Assembly (NCBI GenBank): GCA_036382855.1 | Contig: DASVPO010000007.1 | Location: 1 to 64,000, forward strand | Length of the DNA: 64,000 nucleotides | Source of the DNA: DASVTR01 sp036382855 | Lineage (GTDB): Bacteria > Acidobacteriota > Blastocatellia > Pyrinomonadales > Pyrinomonadaceae | Direction of reading: 5' to 3' | Shown here: piece after piece, positions 51,163 through 59,156 of the stretch | How positions within the stretch are numbered: the first letter of the stretch is position 1 | How the letters are laid out: each line of letters starts with the position of its first letter | The notes under the pieces: generated by a model | Told to the model about the DNA's origin: nothing | The model's input: only the letters and a program-made list of their open reading frames with translations | Database searches by the model: none | Translations under genes and position numbers: made by a program

Positions 51163-52423
51163 TTGGCACAGCAAGTTAACAACCCTGGACTGAACGAAAC
51201 CGAGAGGCTTGTCTTCGAACTCTGCACGAAATCATTCCTCTCTTTGTGGAGTTATGCCAATCCTCAGGGGAAGACGCCTGGTAAGGAGCTTTGCGACATA
51301 CTCGTCGTATGTGAGCCGGACGTGATTATTTTCAGCGTCAAAGAAGTTATCTTTGCAGAAGAAGGCAATGAGGAGGTTAACCAAGCGCGGTGGTTTAAGC
51401 GCGCGATTGAGGACTCTGTGAAGCAGATTTATGGCGCGGAGCGTTGGCTCAACTCCGCATCGCACGTTATTAGGAAAGACGGAACGTCTGGGCTGCCGCT
51501 ACCGACCCTAGCAGTGCGTCGGTTGCATCGAATCGCGGTAGCGTTAGGCGGGAAAGGTAAGGTCTGGAAATCATTCGGCGACTTCGGCAAAGGCTTTGTG
51601 CATGTCTTTGACGAGCGGTCGCTTGAAGTTGTGATGAGTGAACTTGATACCATCACTGACTTCATTAAATATCTGTAAAGACAAAGAAGACATGTACAGG
51701 AGCGGTACGCAGACTATCTTCAACGGCGGTGGTGAGGAAGATTTGTTGGCTCTCTACTTACACAACAATCGCCAGTTTCCGACTGACCCGGAATTAGGTG
51801 CACCGGATACGATAATTCTTGACGATGGCCTATGGGAGACTTTCAGGGCTAAACCGGAGTACTTACGCAAGAAGGAGGCAGATGTAGATAGTTACAACTG
51901 GGATAGGCTCGTCGAAATATACTGCCACGATGTCCTTAACGAGCATTTGGAAGTTGGCAGTTCACCCAGTGATCTTGAGATAGTCGCCCGAACCATGGCG
52001 CGGGAGAACAGATTCAACCGAAGATTTCTAGGAGGTGCATTCGCTGACTTCATGCAGCGCTCTGACCCGCGGACCCCGGAAGATCAAAGGGTAAGGTCAC
52101 GTATGGCACCTTCTGCCTCTGGAGTGGTTTACGTATTCCTAACACGCCCTCATGGATACGAGCGAGATTTGAGGGCGAAGGAACTAGGGCTGCGCTGCTT
52201 CGTCGCCCGAGGGGTAAACCCACACAAGTACGATAATGTCATCGGGATCGCGACTGAAGAACCGGTCCGCGGGAAAGGCTTTACGCTAGATAGCTTCTTC
52301 TTATGGATGAAAGACTGGACGGAGGAGGATGAAAGAAAAAGCGAGCAGATACGGGAGGAACTGGATTACTTCAACAAACCCAGAGAAATTAGAAAGCATA
52401 TAGATGAGTATCCGCCAGAATAA
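51163..52423 (+). pseudogene. Frameshifted paralogue of the nuclease gene at 44918
   Basis: TTG start 51163 with an AGGAG site. The first frame gives 171 aa ending DTITDFIKYL, matching DTVSDFVEYL of the 44918 product. After TAA at 51676, the next frame (TGT at 51674) continues KDKEDMYRSGTQTIFNGGGEEDLLALYL, matching its next segment. One missing base near 51673-51674 explains the break. The SEC-C tail is absent, so the homology ends earlier. The N-terminal nuclease domain could still be made alone. Confidence 0.8.
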
Positions 52424-52706
52424 ATGGAAGATTGATAGCCTATGAAGTCGCTTTGATTGTCTTAGTAGGCGCCTCTATTGATAAAAGCAAGTGCCCACGC
52501 TTAGTAATCGAACTAGGCGTGGGCATTAAATTGTCATAGGAAAATATAAATCCCTTTGAGGGGCTAAATCCTCTTTAGATAGCTTACCAATAAGCTTAAA
52601 AAGCGATTGATACGCTGAAAAGGCAATATGATCACATCAGAAGATAATTGCCCGATTAATAGAAACGGGTGGCCTGTAAATATTGCAAAAAGAGTCTTGA
52701 TAACAA
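52424..52706. other. Right-end non-coding region of the transposon
   Basis: No gene. It contains a terminator-like hairpin, TGCCCACGC (52492-52500) with GCGTGGGCA (52517-52525) extended by TAGT/ACTA and followed by TTAAATT. Confidence 0.6.
52492..52532 (+). terminator. Hairpin terminator at the cargo end
   Basis: TGCCCACGC (52492-52500) pairs with GCGTGGGCA (52517-52525); an AT-rich tract follows. It would stop cargo transcripts before the right transposon end and argR. Confidence 0.6.
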
Positions 52707-52726
52707 TGTCGGTAATTTTAGTTAAC
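52707..52726 (-). repeat. Internal right-end repeat (R2)
   Basis: TGTCGGTAATTTTAGTTAAC repeats the inner 20 bp of the right terminal repeat, starting 23 bases before it; probable second TnsB site. Confidence 0.85.
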
Positions 52727-52728
52727 AG

Positions 52729-52755
52729 TTGTCGGTAATTTTAGTTAACCGGACA
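52729..52755 (-). repeat. Right terminal inverted repeat (R1)
   Basis: Starts TTGTCGGTAATTTT and ends AACCGGACA. Its complement matches the left end in 26 of 27 positions. Confidence 0.93.
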
Positions 52756-52760
52756 GGGAA
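52756..52760. repeat. Target-site duplication GGGAA, right copy
   Basis: Directly follows the right end; identical to 24097-24101. Confidence 0.9.
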
Positions 52761-52764
52761 TTAT

Positions 52765-52794
52765 TTGACGAATATGCATCTTGGCTGCTATTTT
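52765..52794 (+). promoter_or_regulatory. Putative argR promoter
   Basis: TTGACG (52765-52770) and TATTTT (52789-52794) are separated by 18 bases. The -35 box begins 9 bases after the last base of the transposon (5 of them the duplication), so upstream DNA is no longer native. Confidence 0.55.
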
Positions 52795-52812
52795 ATGCAT
52801 CTATGCAAACAA

Positions 52813-52831
52813 TATGCAAATCATTTGCATA
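52813..52831. promoter_or_regulatory. ARG-box operator upstream of argR
   Basis: TATGCAAAT C ATTTGCATA is a perfect 9+1+9 palindrome resembling ArgR operator half-sites. Further TATGCA half-sites occur at 52773, 52793 and 52803. It lies 7 bases before the argR start, fitting autorepression. Confidence 0.8.
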
Positions 52832-52838
52832 AGTTAAG

Positions 52839-53255
52839 ATGCTTAAAGAGACTAGACAGCACAAAATTTTGAGTTTGATTCGCGCACGTCGAATCGCGAC
52901 GCAGGAAGAATTGACGGCGCTTCTGGAGCGCGCAGGGATGACGGCGACGCAATCGAGCGTCTCGCGCGATCTCTTGGAACTGGGAATTGTGAAGCATCAC
53001 GGCTACTACTCGTTGCCGCGTGCGGAAAACGGTGCGGCGGCGCGCGGGCTTCTGAGTTTGGAGACAGCGGGCGATGTCCTGATTGTCGCAAGATGCGAGC
53101 CGGGGTTGGCATCGGCCGTCGCAGTTGAGATTGACCGTGCGGCGCTGGCAGAAGTGGCAGGCACAATCGCTGGCGAGGACACAATCTTTATCGCCGTCCG
53201 GGAGCACAAAGCGCAGCGCGCGGCAGTCAAAAAAATCTGGGAGATATTTGGATAG
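52839..53255 (+). CDS. argR: Arginine repressor
   Basis: 138 aa, slightly shorter than typical (about 150). The N-terminal winged HTH has ATQEELTALLERAGMTATQS and SVSRDL; the C-terminal arginine-binding oligomerisation domain has GEDTIFIAV near residues 115-125. An ARG-box palindrome lies directly upstream. First gene of the arg cluster to the right of the transposon. Confidence 0.93.
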   Translation: MLKETRQHKILSLIRARRIATQEELTALLERAGMTATQSSVSRDLLELGIVKHHGYYSLPRAENGAAARGLLSLETAGDVLIVARCEPGLASAVAVEIDRAALAEVAGTIAGEDTIFIAVREHKAQRAAVKKIWEIFG

Positions 53256-53264
53256 CACGGTTTT

Positions 53265-53324
53265 CAGTTACGAGTTTTCAGTAAAAGCAATTGGTCTTAA
53301 CTGAAAACTGAAAACTCGTAACTG
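53265..53324. repeat. Perfect 18-bp-arm palindrome between argR and argG
   Basis: CAGTTACGAGTTTTCAGT (53265-53282) is the complement of 53307-53324; a further CTGAAAAC word extends it. Confidence 0.9.
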
Positions 53325-53341
53325 AAAACTCATAACTGGTT

Positions 53342-54550
53342 ATGACAGAGAAGAAGATTAACAAAATCGTGCTGGCTTATTCGGGCGGGTTGGACACGAG
53401 CGTGATGCTGCGTTGGCTGAAGGAGCGTTACGGCTGCGAGGTGGTCTGCTATTGCGCGGATGTCGGGCAGGGCGAAGAGTTGAACGGACTTGAAGCGAAG
53501 GCGAGAGAGACGGGTGCGTCGAAGCTCTACGTGGAGGATTTACGGCAGGAGTTTGTCAGCGATTACGTCTGGACTGCCGTTAAAGCCAACGCGGTTTACG
53601 AGGGCGTCTATCTGCTCGGCACATCTCTGGCGCGGCCCGTGATTGCGAAGCGGCAGATAGAGATTGCGCGGCTTGAAGGCGCGGACGCAGTGGCCCACGG
53701 CGCGACGGGTAAGGGCAACGACCAGGTGCGTTTCGAGTTGACCTACTACGCACTTGAGCCTGACATCAAGGTCGTTGCGCCGTGGCGCGAGTGGGAGTTT
53801 AAGGGGCGCACGGATTTAATCGCTTACGCCAAAGAGCACAGCATTCCCGTGACGGCGACACACGCCAAGCCCTATTCGACCGACCGCAACCTGATGCACG
53901 TCTCCTACGAGGGCGGGATTCTGGAAGACCCCTGGCGAGAGCCGCCGCAGGATATTTTCCAGTTGACGAAATCAGTGGAAGAGGCGAGCGACGAAGCGGA
54001 GTATGTCGAGATAGGTTTTGAGATGGGTAATCCCGTTTCGATTAACGGCGAGCGTCTGGGCGCGGTAGCGCTGCTCGAATCGTTGAACCAGAAAGGCGGC
54101 GCGCACGGCATCGGTCGTGTTGATCTGGTGGAGAACCGTTTTGTCGGGATGAAGTCGCGCGGCGTTTACGAGACGCCGGGTGTGACCATCTTGCAGGCGG
54201 CGCATCGCGCGCTTGAATCCATCACACTCGACCGCGAGGTCTTGCGCCTGCGCGATTCGCTCGGCGTCAAATTTGCCGAGAGCGTCTATTACGGTTTCTG
54301 GTTTGCGCCGGAGTTTGAGTTGATGCGGAAGCTGATTGACGAGACGCAAAGCACTGTGACGGGCGACGTGCGGCTGAAACTCTACAAAGGCAACGCGATG
54401 GTGACGGGGCGACGCTCTCCGCGCTCTCTCTACAGCGAGAACCTTGCGACCTTCGAGGCAGACAATATTTACAACCAGCGCGATGCAGAAGGCTTCATCA
54501 AGCTCAACGCGCTGCGTTTGCGACTGAATGCATTTGGCGGAAAAGGGTAA
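53342..54550 (+). CDS. argG: Argininosuccinate synthase
   Basis: 402 aa, full length. PP-loop AYSGGLDTSV at residues 13-22, then ATGKGNDQVRFE and the substrate motif STDRNLMHVSYE. It condenses citrulline with aspartate using ATP to give argininosuccinate, the substrate of ArgH. Separated from argR only by an intergenic palindrome. Confidence 0.97.
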   Translation: MTEKKINKIVLAYSGGLDTSVMLRWLKERYGCEVVCYCADVGQGEELNGLEAKARETGASKLYVEDLRQEFVSDYVWTAVKANAVYEGVYLLGTSLARPVIAKRQIEIARLEGADAVAHGATGKGNDQVRFELTYYALEPDIKVVAPWREWEFKGRTDLIAYAKEHSIPVTATHAKPYSTDRNLMHVSYEGGILEDPWREPPQDIFQLTKSVEEASDEAEYVEIGFEMGNPVSINGERLGAVALLESLNQKGGAHGIGRVDLVENRFVGMKSRGVYETPGVTILQAAHRALESITLDREVLRLRDSLGVKFAESVYYGFWFAPEFELMRKLIDETQSTVTGDVRLKLYKGNAMVTGRRSPRSLYSENLATFEADNIYNQRDAEGFIKLNALRLRLNAFGGKG

Positions 54551-54632
54551 GAGTGAAAAAGGAATAGGGCTTGAGTTTCAATTCAAGCGGCTTTCCTTTC
54601 CCCTCTTAACCTTTTCCCCTTTGACCCCTTAC
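54546..54632. repeat. Imperfect palindrome after argG
   Basis: GTAAGAGTGAAAAAGGAA words on the left, CCTTTCCCCTCTTAACC words on the right, with a centre TTCAAGCGGC. The argG stop lies in the left arm. Confidence 0.6.
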
Positions 54633-54647
54633 TTTGAGAGGTGGGCC

Positions 54648-55742
54648 ATGTTGATGACAAAGAAAGTGGACGACATCTTCGCGACGACTGTTCTCATCGT
54701 CGAGGCAGACAAAATCGGCTCGGCGGCTTCATTGCTCGGTTTGTCGAAGACAATCGCGGTCGTTGAGGCTTGTGATAAGCCGCGCTCGGGCGACGTGGTC
54801 GTTGTGCGCGCCTTGACCGACAGCGCGACCTATAATCAGTTGGAGTTGGCTTCGGGTCGTCTCGCGAAGATTAATCCGGGCGACGTGCTGATTGGCGTTC
54901 TTGGCCGCAGGCGCGCGTTGAAGGGCTTTGTCGGCGATGTGCCGTTGAAGGTAAACGCGGGCGACCAACTGCACTTGCTGAACATGGGCGGCGTCATTGG
55001 TCATTGCACGGGCCATCATTCGAGCCTGAGCGATGCGATAAGGGTTGAAGTGATAGGGATGGCGTGTGATGAAAGCGGGCGGATTCAGAATATCGCTGAC
55101 ACGGCGCTCGAATTGCGCACGACGCTTTCCACGAGCGCGCCGCTCGTCATCGTTGCCGGGACGTGCATGAACAGCGGCAAGACTTACGCGGCCACGGAGC
55201 TTATCAAGCAGGCGACGCGCGCAGGCTTACGCGTGGCTGCGGCAAAGCTATCGGGCGTCGCTTGCCTGCGCGACACGCTCAACATGGCCGACCACGGAGC
55301 GATTGCGACCGCCAGCTTTCTCGATTGCGGACTGCCTTCGACGGTCGGCGCGGGCGACCTCTCGCCTGTTGCGAAGGCTCTCATCACGCGTTTGAACGAA
55401 CATGCGCCAGACCTCATCGTCGTCGAACTAGGCGACGGCATTCTCGGCAGCTACTCCGTGGATTCCGTCTTCGACGATGCGCAACTGCGCGCTGCGACGG
55501 CCGCCGTCATCTTCTGCGCTTCCGATTATGTCGGCGCGTGGGGCGGCATAGAGTTGTTTCGCCGGCGCGGAATCGCGGTTGACGTGGTAGCTGGCTCCGT
55601 CACGGATTCGCAGATGGGTGAAGATTATATCGAGCAGGAATTCGGCGTGCCCGCAGGCAATGCGCGTAGAGACGGCACGCGGCTCTTCCAGCTTATAAGA
55701 GATAGGGTTTCGAGTTTCGAGCTAAAGGCTAAAGCTGCCTGA
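54648..55742 (+). CDS. P-loop NTPase of unknown function in the arginine cluster (DUF1611-like)
   Basis: Start ATG 54648 (MLMTKKVDDIF) after GAGAGG; the upstream frame runs through the palindrome. 364 aa. The N-terminal domain (about 1-155) is beta-rich. The C-terminal domain has a phosphate loop GTCMNSGKT (171-179), KLSGVACLRDTLNMADHGA, and VVELGDGILGSYSVD, resembling MobB/dethiobiotin synthetase-like or DUF1611 proteins. Its place between argG and argC suggests a role in arginine metabolism; none is known to me. Its last codons come from the next palindrome. Confidence 0.7.
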   Translation: MLMTKKVDDIFATTVLIVEADKIGSAASLLGLSKTIAVVEACDKPRSGDVVVVRALTDSATYNQLELASGRLAKINPGDVLIGVLGRRRALKGFVGDVPLKVNAGDQLHLLNMGGVIGHCTGHHSSLSDAIRVEVIGMACDESGRIQNIADTALELRTTLSTSAPLVIVAGTCMNSGKTYAATELIKQATRAGLRVAAAKLSGVACLRDTLNMADHGAIATASFLDCGLPSTVGAGDLSPVAKALITRLNEHAPDLIVVELGDGILGSYSVDSVFDDAQLRAATAAVIFCASDYVGAWGGIELFRRRGIAVDVVAGSVTDSQMGEDYIEQEFGVPAGNARRDGTRLFQLIRDRVSSFELKAKAA

Positions 55743-55820
55743 GCGGCTTGTTGAATTGCGAAAGGCAAGGTTGACGAGATGAACTCTAAACTCGACACCC
55801 AGAACTCGAAACTACGCATA
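55705..55820. repeat. Palindrome overlapping both flanking gene ends
   Basis: TTTCGAGTTTCGAGC words at about 55707 are mirrored by AACTCGAAACT near 55804-55814; the centre has GCGGCTTGTTGAATT. It encodes the last residues of the upstream gene and the first 12 of ArgC. Confidence 0.65.
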
Positions 55821-56834
55821 GGCATCTTCGGTGGCTCAGGCTACGGCGGCGCGGAACTTCTACGTCTGCTCCTGCTGCACCCGCAGGCGGAGGTTGAGCT
55901 TGTCACAGCCAATGAACACGCGGGCAAACGAGTTGGCGATGTGCATCGTAATCTTTACGGCTTGACCGACTTGCGGTTCACGCTCGCGCCGGAAGATTTA
56001 GGAAGCCTGGGCCAACTCGATTGCATCTTTCTGGCGCTGCCGCACGGGCAGGCGCTTGAGATTGCGCCGCGCCTGCCGGAGCATGTGAAGGTGATTGATT
56101 TGTCGGGTGATTTTCGTCTGCGCGATAGCGTCGTCTTCAGGGAGCACTACGGGCGCGAGCACACGGCGATGGAAACGCAAGGAAAGTTTGTCTATGGCCT
56201 GACGGAGACGAATCGTGAGTCAATTAAGAGCGCACGTTTTATCAGCAACCCCGGCTGCTTTGCGACCGCGACGCTGCTCGGCCTCGCGCCGCTGGTCGCA
56301 CATAATCTGCTGAGCGGTCGCGTCATCGTTGATGCCAAGACAGGCTCTTCCGGCTCCGGCGCGAAGCCCGCCGCCAACACGCACCACCCTCAGCGCATGA
56401 ACTCTTTCTACGCCTACAAGCCTTTCACGCATCAACACGTCCCTGAAATCGAGCAGGAGTTGCGCGCTGTCGGTGATTGGTCCAGCGAGTTGGTGTTTAT
56501 GACGCACAGCCTGCCGGTTGCGCGCGGCATCTTCGCTTCCATCTACGCGGAGACCAAAAGAGAGTTGACACTGGAAGAAGCGCGCGAAGTCTTCGCTGAG
56601 TTTTACGGCGACTCCTTCTTCGTGCGCATGGTCGAAGGCTCGCCGGACATTAACTGGGTGAAGACGACGAATTTTTGTGACATCGGGTTGGCAGCGCGCG
56701 CCTCTCAACTTGTAGTCTTCTCGGCCCTCGACAATCTGGTCAAGGGCGCAGCCGGACAGGCCGTGCAGAACATGAACCTGATGTTCGGGCTGGACGAAAG
56801 AAGCGGCCTCCTACTGACAGGCTCGAATCCATAA
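55779..56834 (+). CDS. argC: N-acetyl-gamma-glutamyl-phosphate reductase
   Basis: 351 aa. NADP-binding GIFGGSGYGGAELLRLL, catalytic Cys in SNPGCFATA (about residue 152), His in HTHQ-like segment FTHQHVPEI. The first 12 residues (MNSKLDTQNSKL) are encoded by palindrome sequence; the conserved protein begins at LRIGIFGG, so the true start could be further in. It reduces N-acetylglutamyl phosphate to the semialdehyde. argD follows directly. Confidence 0.96.
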   Translation: MNSKLDTQNSKLRIGIFGGSGYGGAELLRLLLLHPQAEVELVTANEHAGKRVGDVHRNLYGLTDLRFTLAPEDLGSLGQLDCIFLALPHGQALEIAPRLPEHVKVIDLSGDFRLRDSVVFREHYGREHTAMETQGKFVYGLTETNRESIKSARFISNPGCFATATLLGLAPLVAHNLLSGRVIVDAKTGSSGSGAKPAANTHHPQRMNSFYAYKPFTHQHVPEIEQELRAVGDWSSELVFMTHSLPVARGIFASIYAETKRELTLEEAREVFAEFYGDSFFVRMVEGSPDINWVKTTNFCDIGLAARASQLVVFSALDNLVKGAAGQAVQNMNLMFGLDERSGLLLTGSNP

Positions 56835-58028
56835 ATGATGATGACGACTACTGGCGTAATGACATTTGATGAAGTAGTGCAGAGCGAAGACCGCTTTCAG
56901 TTGGCGACGTATAAGAAGATGCCGCTCGCGGCTGAGAGCGGGCGTGGCGTGTGGCTCTATGCGAGCGACGGCCAGCGCTATCTGGATTTGTACGGCGGGC
57001 ATGCCGTGGCCGGCGTAGGGCATTGTCATCCTCACGTCGTCGCCGCGCTTCAGGAGCAGGCCGAGCGGCTGCTCTTTTATTCCAACCTGGTCTACTCCGA
57101 TGTGAGAGCGCGTGCGGCAGAAAAACTCGTGGGCCTTGCGCCCGCATCCATCACAAAAGCCTTCTTCTGCAATTCGGGAACGGAAGCCAACGAGAACGCG
57201 ATGCGGATGGCGAGAATGGCTACGGGGCGCGAGCGTATCATCAGCTTCGCGGGCGGCTTTCACGGGCGCACGGCCGATGCTATCAGCGCGACGGCGCTCG
57301 GCAAATACAGGGAGTTGGGGAAGCCAAACGTGCCGGGCCATCTGTTCGCGGAGTTTGGCGATGTGGAGAGCGTGCGCGCGTTGGCGGACGAAACGGTGGC
57401 TGCCGTCCTGCTTGAACCGATTCAATCAATGGCGGGCGTGCGTATGAGCGAGCCTCTGTTTTATCGTCAGCTTCGTGAGTTAACGACAGAGCGCGGGATG
57501 CTGCTGATATTTGACGAAGTGCAGACTGGTGTTGGACGCACGGGCAAATGGTTTTTCGCAGGGAGCGCTGCCGCGGGCCGTTGTGTGCCGGACATCATCA
57601 CGCTGGCGAAGGCATTGGGGAGCGGCGTGCCCGTCGGCGCGTGTCTGGTTAACGACCGTGTGGCCGCTCACGTTAAAGAGAACGACCTCGGCACGACCTT
57701 CGGCGGCGGGATGCTGGCGATGGCTGCGGTCAATGCGACGCTGGAAGCGATTGAGATGGATGGGATGCTGTCGAACGTGAAGGAGGTCGAGAATTACCTG
57801 CGAGCGCGTCTGGCGGATGTTCCGAAAGTTGTGCGTGTGCGCGGCCTCGGTTTGCTGCTCGGCATAGAGCTTGAGGAGAAGGCCGCACCCGTTCATCAAG
57901 CGCTACTCAAGCGGCGCATTATCACCGGCACGTCGAGCGACGCGAACGTGCTCAGGCTGCTGCCGCCGCTCTGTTTGCAGCGTGAAGAGGTTGACATTTT
58001 CGTTGAAGCATTGAAAGAGGTAGTTTGA
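56835..58028 (+). CDS. argD: Acetylornithine aminotransferase
   Basis: 397 aa, class III PLP aminotransferase. Features: LYGGHAVAGVGHCHP, FCNSGTEANENAMRMAR, the PLP-binding Asp in LIFDEVQTGVGRTG, and the Lys in ITLAKALGSGVPVGA. The start ATG directly follows the argC stop; MTFDEVV at 56859 is an alternative. It makes N-acetylornithine from the ArgC product. Confidence 0.95.
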   Translation: MMMTTTGVMTFDEVVQSEDRFQLATYKKMPLAAESGRGVWLYASDGQRYLDLYGGHAVAGVGHCHPHVVAALQEQAERLLFYSNLVYSDVRARAAEKLVGLAPASITKAFFCNSGTEANENAMRMARMATGRERIISFAGGFHGRTADAISATALGKYRELGKPNVPGHLFAEFGDVESVRALADETVAAVLLEPIQSMAGVRMSEPLFYRQLRELTTERGMLLIFDEVQTGVGRTGKWFFAGSAAAGRCVPDIITLAKALGSGVPVGACLVNDRVAAHVKENDLGTTFGGGMLAMAAVNATLEAIEMDGMLSNVKEVENYLRARLADVPKVVRVRGLGLLLGIELEEKAAPVHQALLKRRIITGTSSDANVLRLLPPLCLQREEVDIFVEALKEVV

Positions 58029-58035
58029 GATAGAG

Positions 58036-58138
58036 GACGATGGAAAAAGAGTAAAAAGGGAAACGGGGAAGAGGGAAAAGGAAGGCCGCTTGTCTTTCCC
58101 TTTACCCTTTTAACCCTTTCCCCTTTTTCCCATCTTTT
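58036..58138. repeat. Palindrome between argD and argF'
   Basis: AAAAAGGGAAACGGGGAAGA words on the left, CCCTTTTAACCCTTTCCCC words on the right. The central GGAAGGCCGCTTGTCTTTCC is identical to the palindrome at 62968-63056. Confidence 0.8.
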
Positions 58139-58145
58139 CTAAACC

Positions 58146-59156
58146 ATGCCGAAAGATTTTCTGACAACAGCGGACTGGACGCGACGAGAGCTTGAGGGCT
58201 TGATTGAGGCAGCGCGGCGTTGGAAGCGTGGCGATGCGTCGTCGAAGCCGCTGGCGGGACGCTCCGTTGCGCTCGTCTTTTTTAATCCGAGCTTGCGGAC
58301 GCGTGCTTCGATGCAGGTCGGCATCTTCGAGATGGGCGGCAACGCCGTCATGCTTGAGCCGGGCGGGACGAGTTGGACGCTGGAACACCGCGAGGGCGTC
58401 GTGATGGACGGGGATAAGACGGAGCACGTCGCGGAGTTTGTGCGTGTGCTTGGGAGATATTGCGTCGGGATTGGCGTGCGCACGTTTGCGGCGTTGAAGG
58501 ATTGGGAAAGTGAGAGGCTCGACCCCGTGCTCAATGCTTTCGCGCGTTATGCCGATGTGCCTGTCATCAATCTCGAATCGGCGATGCATCATCCGTGTCA
58601 GGCGCTCGCGGATATGATGACGATTCGAGAGAAACTTGGAGCGGGACGCAAACGCGTCGTGCTCACGTGGGCCTGGCATCCGAAGCCTTTGCCGATGGCT
58701 GTGCCGAACAGTTTCGCGCTGGCGGCTGCGCAGATGGGCCATGAGTTGGTCATCGCGCGTCCGAGCGGTTATGAGTTGGATGATGAACTGATGAACGAAG
58801 TCGAACGGCAGGCGGGCGCAAGCGGCGGAAGCTTGCGTGTGACGCGCAATATTGAGGAGGCTTTCGAGGGCGCTGAGGTTGTGTACGCGAAAAGCTGGGG
58901 CAGTCGTGACCATTACGGAGCGCCGCAGAGAGACATTGCAGAGCGTGCGCATCATCGCTCGAAATGGATCGTTGACGAGCAGAAGATGCGTCGTACAGCA
59001 AACGCCATCTTCATGCATTGCCTGCCCGTGCGTCGCAACGTCATCGTTACTGACGGCGTGATTGACTCTGCGGCCTCGGTCGTCGTTGACGAAGCGGAGA
59101 ACCGGCTGCACGCGCAGAAGGCCGTTCTGGAAAAACTTTTAGCCTCTGGAGAATGA
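58146..59156 (+). CDS. argF': N-acetylornithine carbamoyltransferase (ArgF'-type)
   Basis: 336 aa, aspartate/ornithine carbamoyltransferase fold. The carbamoyl-phosphate motif reads NPSLRTR instead of the STRTR usual in ornithine transcarbamylase. HPKPLPMAVPNSF and MHCLPVRRNVIVTD are the hallmarks I know from acetyl- or succinylornithine enzymes (Xanthomonas, Bacteroides types). It would form N-acetylcitrulline, which must be deacetylated elsewhere. Succinylornithine is the alternative substrate. argB follows with no gap. Confidence 0.87.
   Translation: MPKDFLTTADWTRRELEGLIEAARRWKRGDASSKPLAGRSVALVFFNPSLRTRASMQVGIFEMGGNAVMLEPGGTSWTLEHREGVVMDGDKTEHVAEFVRVLGRYCVGIGVRTFAALKDWESERLDPVLNAFARYADVPVINLESAMHHPCQALADMMTIREKLGAGRKRVVLTWAWHPKPLPMAVPNSFALAAAQMGHELVIARPSGYELDDELMNEVERQAGASGGSLRVTRNIEEAFEGAEVVYAKSWGSRDHYGAPQRDIAERAHHRSKWIVDEQKMRRTANAIFMHCLPVRRNVIVTDGVIDSAASVVVDEAENRLHAQKAVLEKLLASGE

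Larger units (their letters stand above)
24102..52755. mobile_element. Tn7-like transposon, 28.65 kb, with predicted defence cargo
   Basis: The boundaries are set by 27-bp terminal inverted repeats that begin TGTCCGGTTAACTAAAA and differ at one position, and by a GGGAA duplication outside both ends. Extra internal copies of the end repeat occur on both sides. The tnsA-tnsB-tnsC-tniQ operon reads toward the left end. The cargo spans about 29.4-52.4 kb. No Cas gene, crRNA array or second tniQ was seen, so this is not a CRISPR-associated transposon by this reading. The tns part and 29.4-30.4 kb look more AT-rich than the flanking chromosome. Complete tns genes and near-identical ends suggest a recent insertion. 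Confidence 0.93.

Noticed and set aside
51163..52423. Programmed ribosomal frameshift
   Set aside because: CTG TAA at 51673-51678 has no recognised slippery heptamer or RF2-type signal; a base deletion is simpler.
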